Positions 12,036 through 24,977 of a stretch of DNA of 64,000 nt are shown piece after piece. The translations under genes and the position numbers were made by a program. Each line of letters starts with the position of its first letter. The stretch's first letter is position 1. The notes under the pieces are model-generated. The model did no database searches, was not told where the DNA came from, and saw nothing but the letters and a program-made list of their open reading frames with translations. The DNA is from Notolepis coatsorum (taxonomy: Eukaryota > Chordata > Actinopteri > Aulopiformes > Paralepididae): contig OZ020589.1 in NCBI GenBank assembly GCA_963971535.1, forward strand, positions 69,698,253-69,762,252, written 5' to 3'.

Positions 12036-12800
12036 TATGCTGACAAGATGGAGGCACAAATGGCACAGAATGACACAAGAGGCTCATGGCAGGGACTGAG
12101 GACGATAACTGACTACAAAGTCAGCGCCCCCTCAATGGGGAGCGACGACGCCTCCCTCGCGGACCAGCTCAACACCTTCTACGCGCGGTTTGGTGCAAAC
12201 AGCGGCGCCGCTAGCTCAACGGCTAGTGACGTCACTGGCGCGCCGGCTGTTGTGGGGGGGGGGCATCCGCGGGGGGGCGGGGACGCTCTCTCATTGACGG
12301 TACACAGTGTGAGAAGAGCATTTATGCAGGTGAACACCAGAAAGGCTGCTGGCCCAGATGGAATAACAGGACGCATAATTAAGTCCTGTGCTAACCAGCT
12401 AGCCCCTGTGTTCACCACCATATTTAATCGATCCCTGAAGGAGTCAGTGGTCCCTGCCTGCTTCAAGATGTCCACCATTATCCCGGTACCAAAGAAACCC
12501 TCCCCAGCAGGTCTCAATGACTACAGACCGGTGGCACTCACAACTGTGGCCATGAAATGTTTTGAGAGGCTGGTCAAGGATCACATTTGTGCCTCCCTCC
12601 CCAGTGATATGGACCCTATGCAATTTGCATACAGGCCAAACAGGTCCACTGACGATGCAGTCTCCCAAGTACTGCACAGCACCCTCTCTCACCTGGACCG
12701 TCAGAAGGGGGGCTATGTGAGACTGTTGTTCATTGACTACAGCTCAGCGTTCAACACCATAGTCCCCACCATAGTCCCTCACTTACCTATTGGGATCGAA
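12036..12800 (+). pseudogene. LINE RT N-terminal and finger domains
   Basis: The open frame includes TRKAAGPDGITGRIIKSCAN, then IPVPKKPSPAGLNDYRPVAL, then FAYRPNRSTDDAV and LLFIDYSSAFNTIVP. These are RT motifs 0 to A of a fish CR1/L2-like LINE. The frame ends before the YADD motif, where unrelated sequence begins at about 12,790. The matching C-terminal part reappears at 13,873, so the LINE is probably split by about 1.1 kb of later DNA. Confidence 0.85.
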
Positions 12801-13191
12801 TCACTGCTCCCGGGAACGGGGGGGAGTGTTCTCACTCAGACGGACACACCCCTTTTTGGGATCGAACCGGCGCTGATTAGTTTTACCCCCCGCTGAACCT
12901 GGGACAGTTGGATTAGGTGGTTTCGGAATCGGGCCAGTGGGAGCAGGGGGCGTGACACGCACAACGTCGTTACTGTCATGCTTGCTTGAATTTTGGGATA
13001 AAACCACACTGGACAATACCCACAAAAACGATATTTATGGGCAATTTGAGAGTTCAGACCTCAACCAAAAACAAGCATGTGGAACCTCACAGCTCAGTGG
13101 ATGAAAACATGAAGCCACGTTACAAAGCACAGCACTTCTGGCTCGCATTAGGCCTGGCAAATTTTGTTTGCCATGTTATTTCTATACATTA
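12801..13191. other. Unassigned sequence inside split LINE
   Basis: GC-richer than its surroundings to about 12,980. No gene recognised. It may be part of the insertion that split the LINE. Confidence 0.4.
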
Positions 13192-13560
13192 GTTTCTTGT
13201 TTGAATGCATTTATTTCTATTAGACCAGTGGTGCCCAACCAGTCGGCCGTGGTCGACCAGTAGATCAATGACATGTAATATAATTGCCACGAGCGATGGG
13301 ATAATGTTAGCTGCTGGACAGGCTAAGCTAACTAGCGTTAGCCGTTAGCTTAGTGTTAGCCATTGCTGTATACTATACTTTCTTGTTCTAATGCATTTAT
13401 TTCTATTAGACCAGTGGTGCCCAACCAGTCGGCCGTGGTCGACCAGTAGATCAATGACATTCAATATAATCGATGCAGCAATGTTACTAGTAAAAGGCTA
13501 AGCTAACTAGCGTTAGCCGTTAGCTTAGCGTTATCGTTAAGCCTGCAAACCGCTCAAAAG
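13192..13560. repeat. Tandem pair of hAT-like segments, about 190 bp each
   Basis: The block with ccagtggtgcccaaccagtc and agctaactagcgttagccgt occurs twice (starts about 13,192 and 13,380). The cagtggtgcccaacc motif resembles hAT termini. Rest to 13,872 unassigned. Confidence 0.65.
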
Positions 13561-13872
13561 CGGACTCTACAACACCATCCATTCGTGATAAAATGGGGTG
13601 GGTTATATTGACAAGGCTTGACAACAGAGGTTCAAATATAACTTCATATTTATTGGTTATTTGTTCATTTTATATCAGTCTCCGCCGTCGTGTTAAGACA
13701 CTTCCTGTTTACATTTTCGAACGTGACATCGCCTACGGCAAGCGTAAACGCTCAAAAGGCAAACCGTAAACAGAACCCGGAGCGAACCAAGACTAGTGTG
13801 TACACAAACTAGAGGGGGAGAGGGAGGGGGGAAGTTCGCATTAGATCTCGGAACGGGCTAGAACGGAATGGA

Positions 13873-14337
13873 ATGGAAACGAATATAATGAGTGAGAAAG
13901 GCCCCTCAGTCGTAAAAAAGGCGAAGCAACGCCTCTACCACCTGAGACAGTTAAGGAAGTTCAGAGTATCTGGGAAGATACTCCAGTCCTTCTACTCCGG
14001 AGCTGTAGAGAGCATCTTGACTGGAAACATCACTGCCTGGTATGGAAACAGCACGGCACAGGACAAGAAGGCTCTACAGAGAGTGGTGCGCTCAGCCGAG
14101 CGTACCACGGGTATTGCACTACCACCCCTGCAGGTTCTATACAACAAGAGGTGCAAATCCAGAGCCTGCAGAATAATGAAAGACCCACACCACCCCAACA
14201 ACAGCCTGTTCATGCTGCTGAGGTCAGGCAGACGCCTGCGAACACCAGCTACTAGGACAGAGAGACTTCGGCTCAGCTTCTTCCCCCAGGCCATCAGAGC
14301 CCTGAACACTGAACTCTCCACACACAAGCACACATGA
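13873..14337 (+). pseudogene. LINE ORF2 C-terminal region
   Basis: Encodes KKAKQRLYHLRQLRKFRVSG, then SILTGNITAWYGNSTAQDK, LQRVVRSAERTTG, and LLRSGRRLRTPATRTERLRL followed by SFFPQAIRALN. This is the conserved ORF2 C-terminus of fish CR1/L2-like LINEs. It stops at 14,335-14,337, a normal end for the family. The first codons are not homologous LINE sequence, so the true start is elsewhere. It is probably the downstream half of the LINE at 12,036. Confidence 0.85.
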
Positions 14338-14757
14338 GCACACACACGACACACACACTCTACACGCTCACACACTAGCAGCCACTTTAACATGAGCAAG
14401 CACACACTCGTGCTGCACACGCCCACACTTATGGCCACTAAGGAAAGGTCACTTTAAAAATAGTATAGTATAACCGGAGATTGTATAAATTAGCATACAG
14501 AAAGACCCAGTGTAGTGTATTACACTACCAAAGGACCTAGCATGTCCTCCATGCTCTGTAAATAACTTATGTACATATACTGATATGCCTTACTTTGTTA
14601 CTTGTTTATTGCACAATGTTACTTGTTTATTGCACAATGTTGTTCTATTGGATTCTATTATATGTTATTGCACATCGTTGCGGGCAAGACCACCCGCATT
14701 TCATTGTATACTTGCCGTGACAAATAAAACTCTTGACTTGACTTGACTTGAACTGAA
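14338..14757 (+). mobile_element. LINE 3' UTR with (CTTGA)n tail
   Basis: Follows the ORF2 end. It contains a repeat of gttacttgtttattgcacaa, then gacaaataaaactcttgact and a CTTGA-repeat tail at about 14,731-14,752. Short tandem tails are typical of L2/CR1 elements. Confidence 0.8.
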
Positions 14758-14854
14758 ATCCTACTAGTCGGTCCTATAACAAAAAGAGAAATGTTACAGA
14801 GCAATATGGGGCAACTTACTCCTTGGATCAAACCCGAAGTTACAAGTAAGTAAC

Positions 14855-15109
14855 CTACACTGGCTTCCGGTAACATTTAGAATTGATTTCAAGGTCCTCC
14901 TCCTTATATACAAAGTATAAACATTGCGATCATCTACTACTGGTCTATTGAAGGTTCCAAGCCACAGTCTAAAGAAAATCGGGGATGCAGCCTTTGCTAA
15001 CTATGCACCAAAGTTATGGAACACACTACCTATGGACATTAGGGAAGCTAGATCTCTTAATATTTTCAGAAATAAGCTAAAAACGTACCTCTTCACCATA
15101 GCCTTCTAA
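14855..15109 (+). pseudogene. Second LINE family, ORF2 C-terminal fragment
   Basis: Reads LHWLPVTFRIDFKVLLLIYK, a stop near 14,918, then in the same frame LKVPSHSLKKIGDAAFANYA and KLWNTLPMDIREA to the stop at 15,107-15,109. This is the well-conserved tail of another CR1-like LINE, unlike the two families above. Confidence 0.8.
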
Positions 15110-15459
15110 TACACCCCGCTGTTGATTGTACTGTAGCACTATTTTACTCTGGCCATTCTATTGCATAATTTTACTATCTATTCTACTATTCTATTATTGC
15201 ACTGTATTATTGGTGTGCAAACCAGTCAACTTACAAAAAAGAGCCTGTTGGAGGATTTCAACAAGATAAATGCGACAACAGTGCAAAATATTTCACTATA
15301 ATATTTCAAAGCGAAGTAAAAAATATTATAATAATTATTTGATCATGCTAAATGATCATTTGATTATCAGTGGGGCACAGATGATCATCAGTAGGGCACG
15401 TGCCCTACTGATAGTGGTCTAAATACGCCAATGCTAGATACCTGTATGTCATGTATGTC

Positions 15460-15736
15460 CCTATACCATAAATGTCATGATGTCATATATGTTGTGTATG
15501 TCATAAATGTCACTATGAATTGAAAATGGGGGACCCTGATGTAAACAAGACAAACGTCTTTCTCTGGTCTGCATCCCCTTAACAATTGTGTGTATTGAGC
15601 CGTACTGTATTGTACCCATTCTGCAATCTGTATAAAGTTTTCATCCATTCATTCATTCATTCATTCATTCATTCATTCATTCATTCATTCATTCATTCAT
15701 TCATTCATTCATTCATTCATTCATTCATTCATTCAT
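15460..15736 (+). mobile_element. LINE 3' UTR tail and (ATTC)n
   Basis: Same 3' UTR as the minus-strand copy at 7,845: gggggaccctgatgtaaaca, then attctgcaatctg. It ends in TTCATCC(ATTC)n at 15,645-15,736. The 5' part is truncated. Confidence 0.88.
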
Positions 15737-16185
15737 CTTCTTGAATTTGGTTCCCAGGTGAAAATATTTTATGAATAAATGCCCTGATACAAACATACCC
15801 CAAAATAATCATAGTATCGCTCCAAGACAGTGGTATCAAGACCAATATGACCCAAGAATCTTTTAACATCCTAAGAGGGTTAGTGCAGTGATCTCATCAG
15901 GTTTTAATGTGTCAGCTAGCCTTCTGCTGCAGCAGCCTTGACAGCCTATTGTTCTCCAGACTGTAGAACTAAACACACACGACATCATACATGATACAGC
16001 ACATCATAGGAGTGAATGAGATGAGAGAGAAAAATATACAAATTTTTGTGAATTTAAACTTTGTTGACCTGCCGTCTGTTATAATTCTCTGTCGAGTCAC
16101 TTTACTGTAGGATATTTCACTCATAATTAAAATCTTTAGATGTGAGGCACATCATAGACCTGTAATTTCAATAACTCACTCAATC
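15737..16185. other. Unassigned stretch
   Basis: No coding frame, RNA gene or terminal repeat recognised. Confidence 0.5.
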
Positions 16186-16296
16186 ATTCATTCATTCATC
16201 CACATTCATTCATTCATTCATTCATTCATTCATTCATTCATTCACCCAGTCAGTTAGTCAGTCAGTCAGTCAGTCACTCAGTCACTCACTCAGTAA
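16186..16296. repeat. (ATTC)n then (CAGT)n microsatellites
   Basis: ATTC repeats to about 16,243 followed by CAGT/CACT repeats. Unlike the tract at 15,645, no LINE tail precedes it. Confidence 0.9.
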
Positions 16297-17020
16297 TTAA
16301 TACTGGAACAACACGTTGTGTAACATTGATGTCATGATAAATGCTTTACATCTATGATACTTTGTGTCATTGTTTCTCACCTTCATCTTGTTTCTCACCT
16401 TCATCTTGTTTTTTCCTTGTCATCATTTTCTTTTTTAATGCCATTATGTTCTATCTCACACAGTACTGCTGTGTCTTTCAAGGATTGTTCAATTAAAATT
16501 GAAAAAGCAAACAAACAAAAAACAACAAAAAAACAGCAACACACTTAAGAAAATAAAACGATTTAAATCACACTTTGTGACAAACAGCCATGAAGAAGTG
16601 CCTTTCTATCACCAGTCACCGTGGTTTATTTTCATAAAACGTCTCCTTTTGTTACTGTAATCAAACCATTGTTTGGCAGATCATTAATCACAATGATCAT
16701 CATTCCATTAATCACAATCCCCAAAATATATATACTTCAACCTCATCACATTGAATTCCTCAGATAAAAACTGAGCTCTTCTAAAATGCAGTCGTCCTCT
16801 GTGATTACCACCCGCCTTCCATCTGTGTCGATGATACGTCTGGCCTCCTCTGATGGATTAAATGACTAATCTCTCTAATTGAGGATCCTGTTTTCATTAG
16901 ACCCCCTGTCAGGAAACAAACCCCACTGTACCCCGTCCATACAGATAGAGGAAATCTCTGGAATGTCCAGTTACTGTCATCTCACATACCCCAGGTCACA
17001 TGCCCCATGTCTCTCCTACA
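16297..17020. other. Unassigned stretch
   Basis: Contains a short direct repeat of tgtttctcaccttcatctt (about 16,371-16,409). No gene recognised. Confidence 0.5.
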
Positions 17021-17412
17021 CACTAATGTTCACTTCATTTGAGTGCTTTAGGATTTACTCTGACATTAAGTCCTGTGGGTTATGGAGTTCATTCTTTTCT
17101 AAAGAAAGAACCTATAGAAGCTACCTGAATTGTTTGCCTCATTCACAAACAAGAAGGTTATGTGTTATACTCGGCTAAGATGTGTTATACTCGGTTGTGT
17201 TGATGTGACTCTCTAACACTAATGTTCACTTCATTTGAGTGCTTTAGGATTTACTCTGACATTAAGTCCTGTGGGTTATGGAGTTCATTCTTTTCTAAAG
17301 AAAGAACCTATAGAAGCTACTTGAATTGTTTGCCTCATTCACAAACAAGAAGGTTATGTGTTATACTCTGCTAAGATGTGTTATACTCGGTTGTGTTGAT
17401 GTGACTCTCTAA
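17021..17412. repeat. 196-bp tandem duplication
   Basis: Two adjacent copies (17,021-17,216 and 17,217-17,412), both starting CACTAATGTTCACTTC and ending GTGACTCTCTAA, differ at only two or so positions. Confidence 0.95.
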
Positions 17413-18507
17413 ATGTGTTGTTGTTGGCAATGTTTTATTTTCTTTATATTTGCCTTGAAATGAGGGGTATGTATGTCTTAACTTGCAATAATACGTAAGA
17501 TGCCAATCCACTTTTAACCCATCAATCACCCCATGTCTACTACCTTATAAGATAGGTAGGCTACTTGGTTAGTTGCTTGGAAAGAGCACCTCTGTGACTG
17601 TGCTCTGTTGGTTGGTTTGCTTGCTTGTGTGTTGTGAAAATCCAATCTCTTCAATATCCAGGATGTCACCAGGATGTAGCGCCCATAATAATCATATTCA
17701 CAACGCACTAAGACTGCACTGAAATATTGACAAGTGACATAAAATATGAACGTTAAACCTGAAGGTTATCCTGCTATCCATATCTATCTTGACCACGCAT
17801 ATTGACATTATTGACGGCACCCCAATCAGCGTATTGACATGTGATTGACATGAAATCTCCAATACAAGACTAGAAACAGCTTTGTTTTACTGTCGGTCAA
17901 TAAAACTAAATGTGTGATTTTATGGGAACCTGACATTTGTAGAATTAGAGGCAGGCAGGTCAAAATAATGAGGATGTGAAAGTCAGCAAACATTTTCCCC
18001 ATTCCCAATTACTGAATGTGTCATTCGGAGACAAAGTAGAAGGCATTCTGGAAGGATTTCCCTGCACTGAGACATCAGGTCTGAGACTTTGTTCATCAAC
18101 AGTTTGTATATTTCCTCAGTACTTAAAGCATTATTATTGCACCCACTAAAGTAAAGCGTTAGCAACACATCTATGATATATCAAATAGTGATATACTGCA
18201 GAGTATAGCATGATAAAAGAGAGAGGGGGGGACAGCATAACCCAGACAATCATCTCCAGATGGTCCTTCATTGGTCAGTAAGTAGCCTCACACTGTAAAT
18301 TAGGCTTCTGCAGATCCTCCTCAAAAACACTCCAACAAATGATTCACCGCTGACCACATAGGATTATTAAGTCTTGGAAGAAAATTGTCATTCTTGTTCA
18401 TAGTAGGTTACGTACTGCTGTCAAAAGGTCTTGGCAAAAGATAGTCTGGACTAGACTAGTTGATTTCTGATGGTCAACTACGATTGTTTATATATGACCA
18501 TATGGAT
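17413..18507. other. Unassigned stretch
   Basis: No gene, RNA or element boundary recognised. Confidence 0.5.
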
Positions 18508-18649
<142 letters not shown>

Positions 18650-18675
18650 ACACACACACAAACACGCACACACAG

Positions 18676-19319
18676 ACCAATAGGCAGACGGTTACACCAG
18701 GATACATACAGGCGGGCATAAACAGACCACTCTATTGATTCAATGACTGTATCAATGTGCTCTTATACAGTACGCTTAATACAGTTCCTGTGTTGAAATG
18801 GCTCCTAACAATAGAGTATTGTTGGACAGTAGGCCTGCAGTCCAGTTACCCAGTGGAGTGAGTCAAGCCAGCCCTCTGTCATTGTTTAGCCAATGTCAGT
18901 GGGGTGGAAATGTCTGTCTGTGGCACAGTTATGTGGATACTGGTCATGGGAGTAGGGGCTCTATAGTAGGGGGGGGGGGGGGGTACTAGGACACTACCAT
19001 ACCTTAAAATAATTAGGATGTATTTTTAAAACCATTTTTGTATTTTTAATTATGTTTAATAGGGAAACTGCGCCCAATTTCACAATTCATACATGTTATT
19101 CCTATTGTCTAAGACAGCCCAACAACGGTAGTAAACGAAAGAAAACAGTGCTAAAACTCAAATGTGTGATGTCATAAGGTATTAGAGCTGCTCCATAGAC
19201 AGTGAATTGGGAGAGATGGTACAGATGACACTGAGAGCACCCAGGGGAAAGTTCTGAGTTATATGGGTACATTTTATGTTTCAGACTACATATTAAAGTA
19301 CATTTGGGTATATAAAAAG
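18676..19319. other. Unassigned stretch
   Basis: Includes a 15-base G run near 18,969-18,983. No gene recognised. Confidence 0.5.
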
Positions 19320-20257
19320 TAGTGCTGTCAGGCGATTAAAAAAATATCTAATTAATTACAGGATTTGTAATTAATCTAATTAATCACATTTTAATCGCAT
19401 AACCATTTTATGCCTGATATTCTATATTGTATAATCATATTTCAAATTGCATGTGTCCGGATGGCAGAATTCAGTACTTGTAGGAGCCAAAGCTATATTT
19501 AGGTTATTGTATTATATAATTGTCATAATAGAACATTCTAGAACATTTGTGATGTCACAGTATGATGTCATGGTCGAACATTCTAGAACATTTGTGATGA
19601 TGTCATAGCCAAACATTCTAGAACATCGAACATTCTAGATCATTTGTGGTGATGTCATGACCGAACCTTCTAGTAGTATATTCAGCAATTCTCTCAGCCA
19701 GGTCAGTGTGCATCTTTGGACCATCCATTTCGATATCTTTGTTTTACACTGGAGTGGCTGTGGACAGAATTTTTCTTTATCAACGAACGTACTACTCACA
19801 AGTAAGTAATTTTAACCAGTAGAGTGGAACGTCTGCCCTCATAGTACTGTATCTACAAAACCTTCTGTTGAATCATCTTCCATTGATTAATTTGCTTAGA
19901 TTTTTCAGGTCTGGTCAATTTGAGCATGGTGTTATTCACAGTCAAAGATACAATTTTTTTTATTGATATTCTCATTTGGTTCATTACAATTTACTCAAGC
20001 CTAGTAACAGACACAGTCTTTCTGACACTGGGAATACATTCCCTGAGATCCATAGATATCCCTAGAATCAGATACCAAGAACATGCAAATGGACCATATA
20101 AAAAAAAAGTCTGTAAATGTGTATTCTACGTTCTTATGGAATGAATGAGATTAAAAAATAAAAAATAAAAAGAAATTAATTTTGAGTTAATTTTCATAAC
20201 GCGATAATTTGCTGTGTAATTAATTAATCTAATTAACGCGATAAACTGACAGCCCGA
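19320..20257. mobile_element. Non-autonomous hAT-like element
   Basis: 938 bp. The termini gtgctgtca and rc(tgacagccc) are followed by TTAATTA-rich subterminal sequence on both sides. It is flanked by a 7-of-8 matching duplication (ATAAAAAG at 19,312-19,319, ATAAAAAC at 20,258-20,265). No transposase. It carries an array of heat-shock-element-like motifs at 19,531-19,676. Confidence 0.75.
19531..19676 (+). repeat. Heat-shock-element-like repeats
   Basis: GAACATTCTAGAACA occurs at 19,531-19,545 and 19,576-19,590, with partial copies to 19,676. It fits the alternating GAAnnTTCnnGAA consensus bound by heat shock factor. The copies alternate with GTGATGTCA, close to a cAMP-response element. Activity is unknown. 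Confidence 0.6.
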
Positions 20258-20315
20258 ATAAAAACATAAGAAAAAAAAATTCCACAAAAGCAGTCTCCCA
20301 TTCACTGTCAGTGAA

Positions 20316-20933
20316 GCAGCTCCAGGCGTTATACATGATGACATCACAGGTTTGAGTTCTAGCAGGCGTTATACCTGATGACATCACAGGTTTGAGTTCT
20401 AGCAGGCGTTATACCTGATGACATCACAGGTTTGAGTTCTAGCAGGCGTTATACCTGATGACATCACAGGTTTGAGTTCTAGCAGGCGTTATACCTGATG
20501 ACATCACAGGTTTGAGTTCTAGCGCCTCCAGGCGTTATACCTGATGACATCACAGGTTGAGTTCTAGCAGGCGTTATACCTGATGACATCACAGGTTTGA
20601 GTTCTAGCAGGCGTTATACCTGATGACATCACAGGTTTGAGTTCTAGCGGCTCCAGGCGTTATACCTGATGACATCACAGGGTTGAGTTCTAGCAGCTCC
20701 AGGCGTTATACCTGATGACATCACAGATTTGAGTTCTAGCAGTCGTTATACCTGATGACATCACAGGGTTGAGTTCTAGCAGGCGTTATACCTGATGACA
20801 TCACAGGGTTGAGTTCTAGCAGGCGTTATACCTGATGACATCACAGGTTTGAGTTCTAGCAGGCGTTATACCTGATGACATCACAGGGTTGAGTTCTAGC
20901 AGGCGTTATACCTGATGACATCACAGGTTTGAG
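20316..20933. repeat. 40/46-bp minisatellite, left array
   Basis: Unit aggcgttatacctgatgaca tcacaggtttgagttctagc (40 bp) with 46-bp variants that add GGCTCC or AGCTCC. About 15 copies. The same unit in the same orientation continues at 35,381 beyond the inverted-repeat structure. Confidence 0.97.
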
Positions 20934-21632
20934 AGATTAGGGATTCACCACCACCAATTTGGAGCCCCCTGATTGGTCGAGAGGTTTAAGGGGCGGGACT
21001 TAGGGGTATGTCATACCTTATAAGGGCATATATCAATGTTTGATGGGTTGTAACCACGCCCCCTTTTTTAGATGATTTATGACCCCCTAGGGCTTCTCTG
21101 ATTGGTCGAGGATTCAATGAGGCGGGACATCCGGTTTAGGAGGCGGGACATCCGGTTTCGGAAGGGGAGGGACATCTGGTTACGGAAGGGGAGGATTTGT
21201 AAGGGGGAGGACTTCCGTTTTCAGATTTTTTCAAAATAAAAGTTTAATTTTTTTTTATCAGATTGTGTGTATTCCAAGGTTTTCAGAAAAAACATTTCAC
21301 AATATCTTCAGAAGGTATTTTGTGTGTGTGTGTATCTTCAGAATATAGTTTCACAACAATCTTAAGATTAAATGTGTGTATTCCAAGGATTAAACATTTA
21401 AACTGTGTGTGAGAATTAAGTTACAGAATTAAGAATATATGTATATCTTCAGAATAAAATACATTTTGTGTATTTCTTAAGAATGTATTCTTCTTCAGAA
21501 AGTGTTTTATTTCAAATGGTGAGTGTGTATTTCTTAAGAATGTGCATTTTCTTCCAAGTGGTTGTTCAATAGCCTCTCTGTCTGTTTGCTGTGTCTGTGT
21601 GTGTGTGTCTCTGTTCGGGGGTGTGAACATGG
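20931..21632. repeat. Left outer arm with CCAAT, GC-box and ETS-like motifs
   Basis: ctgattggtcgag (reverse CCAAT box) at 20,970-20,982 and 21,098-21,110, plus GGGGCGGGAC, repeated GGCGGGACATCCGGTTT and CCACGCCCCC. The right arm holds the same cluster inverted at 35,100-35,330. It resembles promoter-type DNA at each terminus. Confidence 0.6.
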
Positions 21633-22800
21633 CAGTGGCGAATCCTTATGGAAGCCAACGGAAGCCATGCCTCCCTAATATTAAAATATGAATTCATATC
21701 AAATATGAAATATGAAAAAAAAATATATATATATAATTTTTTTTAATATAGTTTACATTCTTTTTCATCTGTGCATCTGTGTTATAATTTTTTAATTTTT
21801 TTTGTCTCCCTCTTCTCCTTCTCACTCCCTCTAACACACTGTCAGACTCACTGTGCTCACTGCAGCTAGTATAGGAGAGAGGCAGGGGGTAGGTCTCTTT
21901 CTCCAGGCTTCCAGCATTATAGAGTCCAAATCCGATCCTAGCCAATCAGATTCGAGCTGACTGCCACACCCTAAAAGTTTAAAACGGGGCTGTGAGGAAG
22001 ACACTCAGCATATTTTCCCCTCTGCACTCTGAACATTGTATTAACCCGTAACTGTTCCCACGGGCCGAATATTGCCCCGATCCTCGCGATATTAAATCCA
22101 CGGGGACCTCTCGTCGTGCCGAAGCTTTTCCTAAATCACTTCCATCATCGAAAACGAGGGGAAAAGGTCGGCTCGCGACCTTGAAAATGTCGAGTGATTT
22201 TAAAAGCGCTGTATTAAGTGAGGCTATTATGGGATCCACGCGAGCTTTCTATCGTGGAAACATCTGGGCGTCCCGCAACTTTTACTCATTCACATGTAGC
22301 CCCGAAAATGCTTAGAAAAGGAAAACAGAAAGCGTGGAATAAACTCGCTGAAACGGAAAAGTGTCCCACGGGCGCGCCGTGATTCCGATCCGCGTGAAAA
22401 TATTCACGGCCATAGAGGAGACCGTGGGACACCTTTTTGCAATATGTGTCTCGAATTTGCTCCCACGCGGCGCGCAAAATCGTGCAAGGAAAAATCGGAC
22501 CAAAAATGAACCAATGCTCCAGCAGTATTAATGACCCTGATGTAAACAAGACAAACGTCTTTCTCTGGTCTGCATCCCCTTATACAATTGTGTGTATTGA
22601 GCCGTACTGTATTGTACCCATTCTGCAATCTGTTAAATAAATAAAAAGAAAGTTTGACTGGCCGCCGAGCCATACTGTATTGTACATGGTGACTGCTTGA
22701 CTTAAAAAAAAAAAAAAAAAAAAATATGAATAAAAATATTTAATAGTTTAAAAAAAAAAAAATTGGCTTCCCCTGTTATTTTACCCACGCGACGCCACTG
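21633..22800. mobile_element. hAT-type element inserted in left arm
   Basis: 1,168 bp. The ends cagtggcg and rc(cgccactg) are flanked by a perfect 8-bp duplication GAACATGG (21,625-21,632 and 22,801-22,808). The right arm of the host structure has the uninterrupted site. It contains a LINE 3' UTR fragment at 22,528-22,640 (same family as 7,845). No complete transposase. Confidence 0.88.
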
Positions 22801-23264
22801 GAACATGGGCCTCTCTTAGGTGCTAAAACACAGCATGGGGGCGTGAAGATTAGGGGACATGCAAACTCAACTATAGTCACATTTACAGTCATCATTCAAA
22901 TACAAATGGTTTATATCTTTGTAACATGAAAGTTAGTGTACAACATTTTACTCATAGCATATTTTTAATTCACACAATGGAAGGGGTCGCATGAACAGAA
23001 TTTAAAATATGCAATATGGCCTCCTTAACTTGCTCAATATCTGCATCCTGCAAAGAAATATTTAATCTGTATTCTCTCTCTGAGCATGCTTTGAACAAAT
23101 AATTATATAAAAAGTTATATGTGATAGTGTCCTGAAAATATAAAGTGTTGAAAAGATCCATCTATGTGGGTCTGTGTCTCTGTTCGAGGGGGTGTGTGTG
23201 TAGGGGCCCGGGTAGGTGTCAAAACACTGCATGGGGGTGTGAAAGTTTAGGGAACAAACAACCT

Positions 23265-24977
23265 CTATATATTTGCTGGTAATACTATGCATTTTACTCT
23301 AAACAAAACTAATAAAGTCTGTATTTCAGCTAACACTTTAAGTTTCAATAGTCTGGATTTAATAAATAATTCGTAGGTATGTTCTCTTGAATCTACATTG
23401 TGAACTATTCTTACTGCTCTCTTCTGTAATATAAATAAGGGCTTTATGTTGCTTTCATACGGGTTACCCCACAGTAACTCAAATATGCTAGGATGAGTGA
23501 ACAATATAATATTCGCATAGAATTATAATCAAGCACATTCTTTGCCTTGTTCAAAACAAAAAACACTCTTGGCTACCTTATTTTTTATGTACATTATATG
23601 AGGTTTCCATGTCAATTTCTCATCCAACATAACACCCAAATTTTTTTAACTCAGATACTCTTTCAATATTAACGCCGTCAATACATAATGCAGTGCTTCT
23701 CAAACTTTTTCTGTCAGGCCCCCCTTTGGCGGACCAAAATATTTTGGGCCCCCCCCCCCCCCCCTCGCCCCAACAAAATAGTCATCAAATGGGCCATGTT
23801 TAAATGTATTGATATTTGTATCGTGACCTTTCAAATTGACCCTATATTTTGTTTTCAGAGCTGTCATGGATGAAAAGCCAGCTTCACACAGATACTGTAT
23901 GTGGTGCTGAATGGTATCAACACCTTAACTGCTGCATCATGAGATACTTGGTGGGCCATGAGATGAGATACTTGGTACTCAGGACCACACTCTGAAACTA
24001 GCTCTCTAGGTGGTATCAGATGAGATTTCAAAGTTCTTCCAAGAGTTTGGATGGAGATGTGTCAGCTTTGTCTCAATGTTGTCTGTAAAGGTTTTTTTTA
24101 TCTAGAGTAACTTGGTGATCCTTTTCTGTGTTTTATTAAATAATGATTTTCAGATTTTGAGAAATGGTATTTTCATGGAGAACTGTGCAGCTGCAACAGA
24201 TAGCACTTTAGTGATAATTTTCTGTAATAAAAAAAAAAAAAACGTTTTTTTTTTTTTTTTTTTTATATATAAATCTCAGGGCCCCCCCTATCATGCCTCT
24301 GCGCCCCCCCCTGGGGGGCGCGCCCCCCACTTTGAGAAACACTGACATAATGCAACATTGTCCTTCTTTCGATTAGTGAATATCATACATTTCGTTTTTC
24401 CAAATTTAGGGATAGCTTATTGTTATTAAACCATATCGTAAGTTTACACATTTCATTTACAATGTCATCTGCAAATTTTTTAAGGTATTTTCCTGAACTG
24501 AAGAAATTTGTATCGACAGCAAATAAAACAAATTGCAATATGTTTGACATCACATATATCATTAATATATAAAATAAAAAGTATGGGCCCCAGGACCAAA
24601 CCTCGAGGGTCACCACATTCAATATTCATACATTCAGATGTGTAACCAGAGAGTTGTACATATTGTTGTCTATTTTCAAGATAGCTACTTAACCAGTTCA
24701 TCGCCACCCCGCTCACACCGTATGTTTGTAATTTAGAAATTAAAATGTGATGATCTATCGTATCAAATGCTTTTTTTAAGTCAATAAACACCCCTATTGT
24801 GTAATTCCTCTCATCTACGGTTGTGGTTATTTCTTCATATATATTCATTAAGGCTAAGGTTGTTGATCGATATACCCTGAATTCATACTGACTATCACAC
24901 AGCAGGTTATTCTTTTCAATAAAACTATCTAAGAATCTTGAATCAAGAATCATGGAAAATTGTGAAAGCAAAGACAA
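23265..24977 (-). pseudogene. LINE RT relic, copy 1
   Basis: On the minus strand: MSLLSQFSMILDSRFLDSFI, then CDSQYEFRVYRSTTLALM, GVFIDLKKAFDTIDHHIL, then FAVDTNFF and WFNNNKLSLNLEK. These are RT motifs 1 to D of a CR1/L2-like LINE. The catalytic FADD motif reads FAVD, so one metal-binding aspartate is lost. A hAT MITE at 23,691-24,344 follows, then WGNPYESNIKPLFILQKRAV from the ORF2 tail (about 23,470). Frameshift near 24,500. Non-functional. Confidence 0.87.
23691..24344. mobile_element. hAT-type MITE in LINE, copy 1
   Basis: 654 bp with ends cagtgcttctcaaac and rc(ctttgagaaacactg). A perfect 8-bp duplication ACATAATG lies at 23,683-23,690 and 24,345-24,352. C- and T-homopolymer rich, non-coding. 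Confidence 0.93.
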
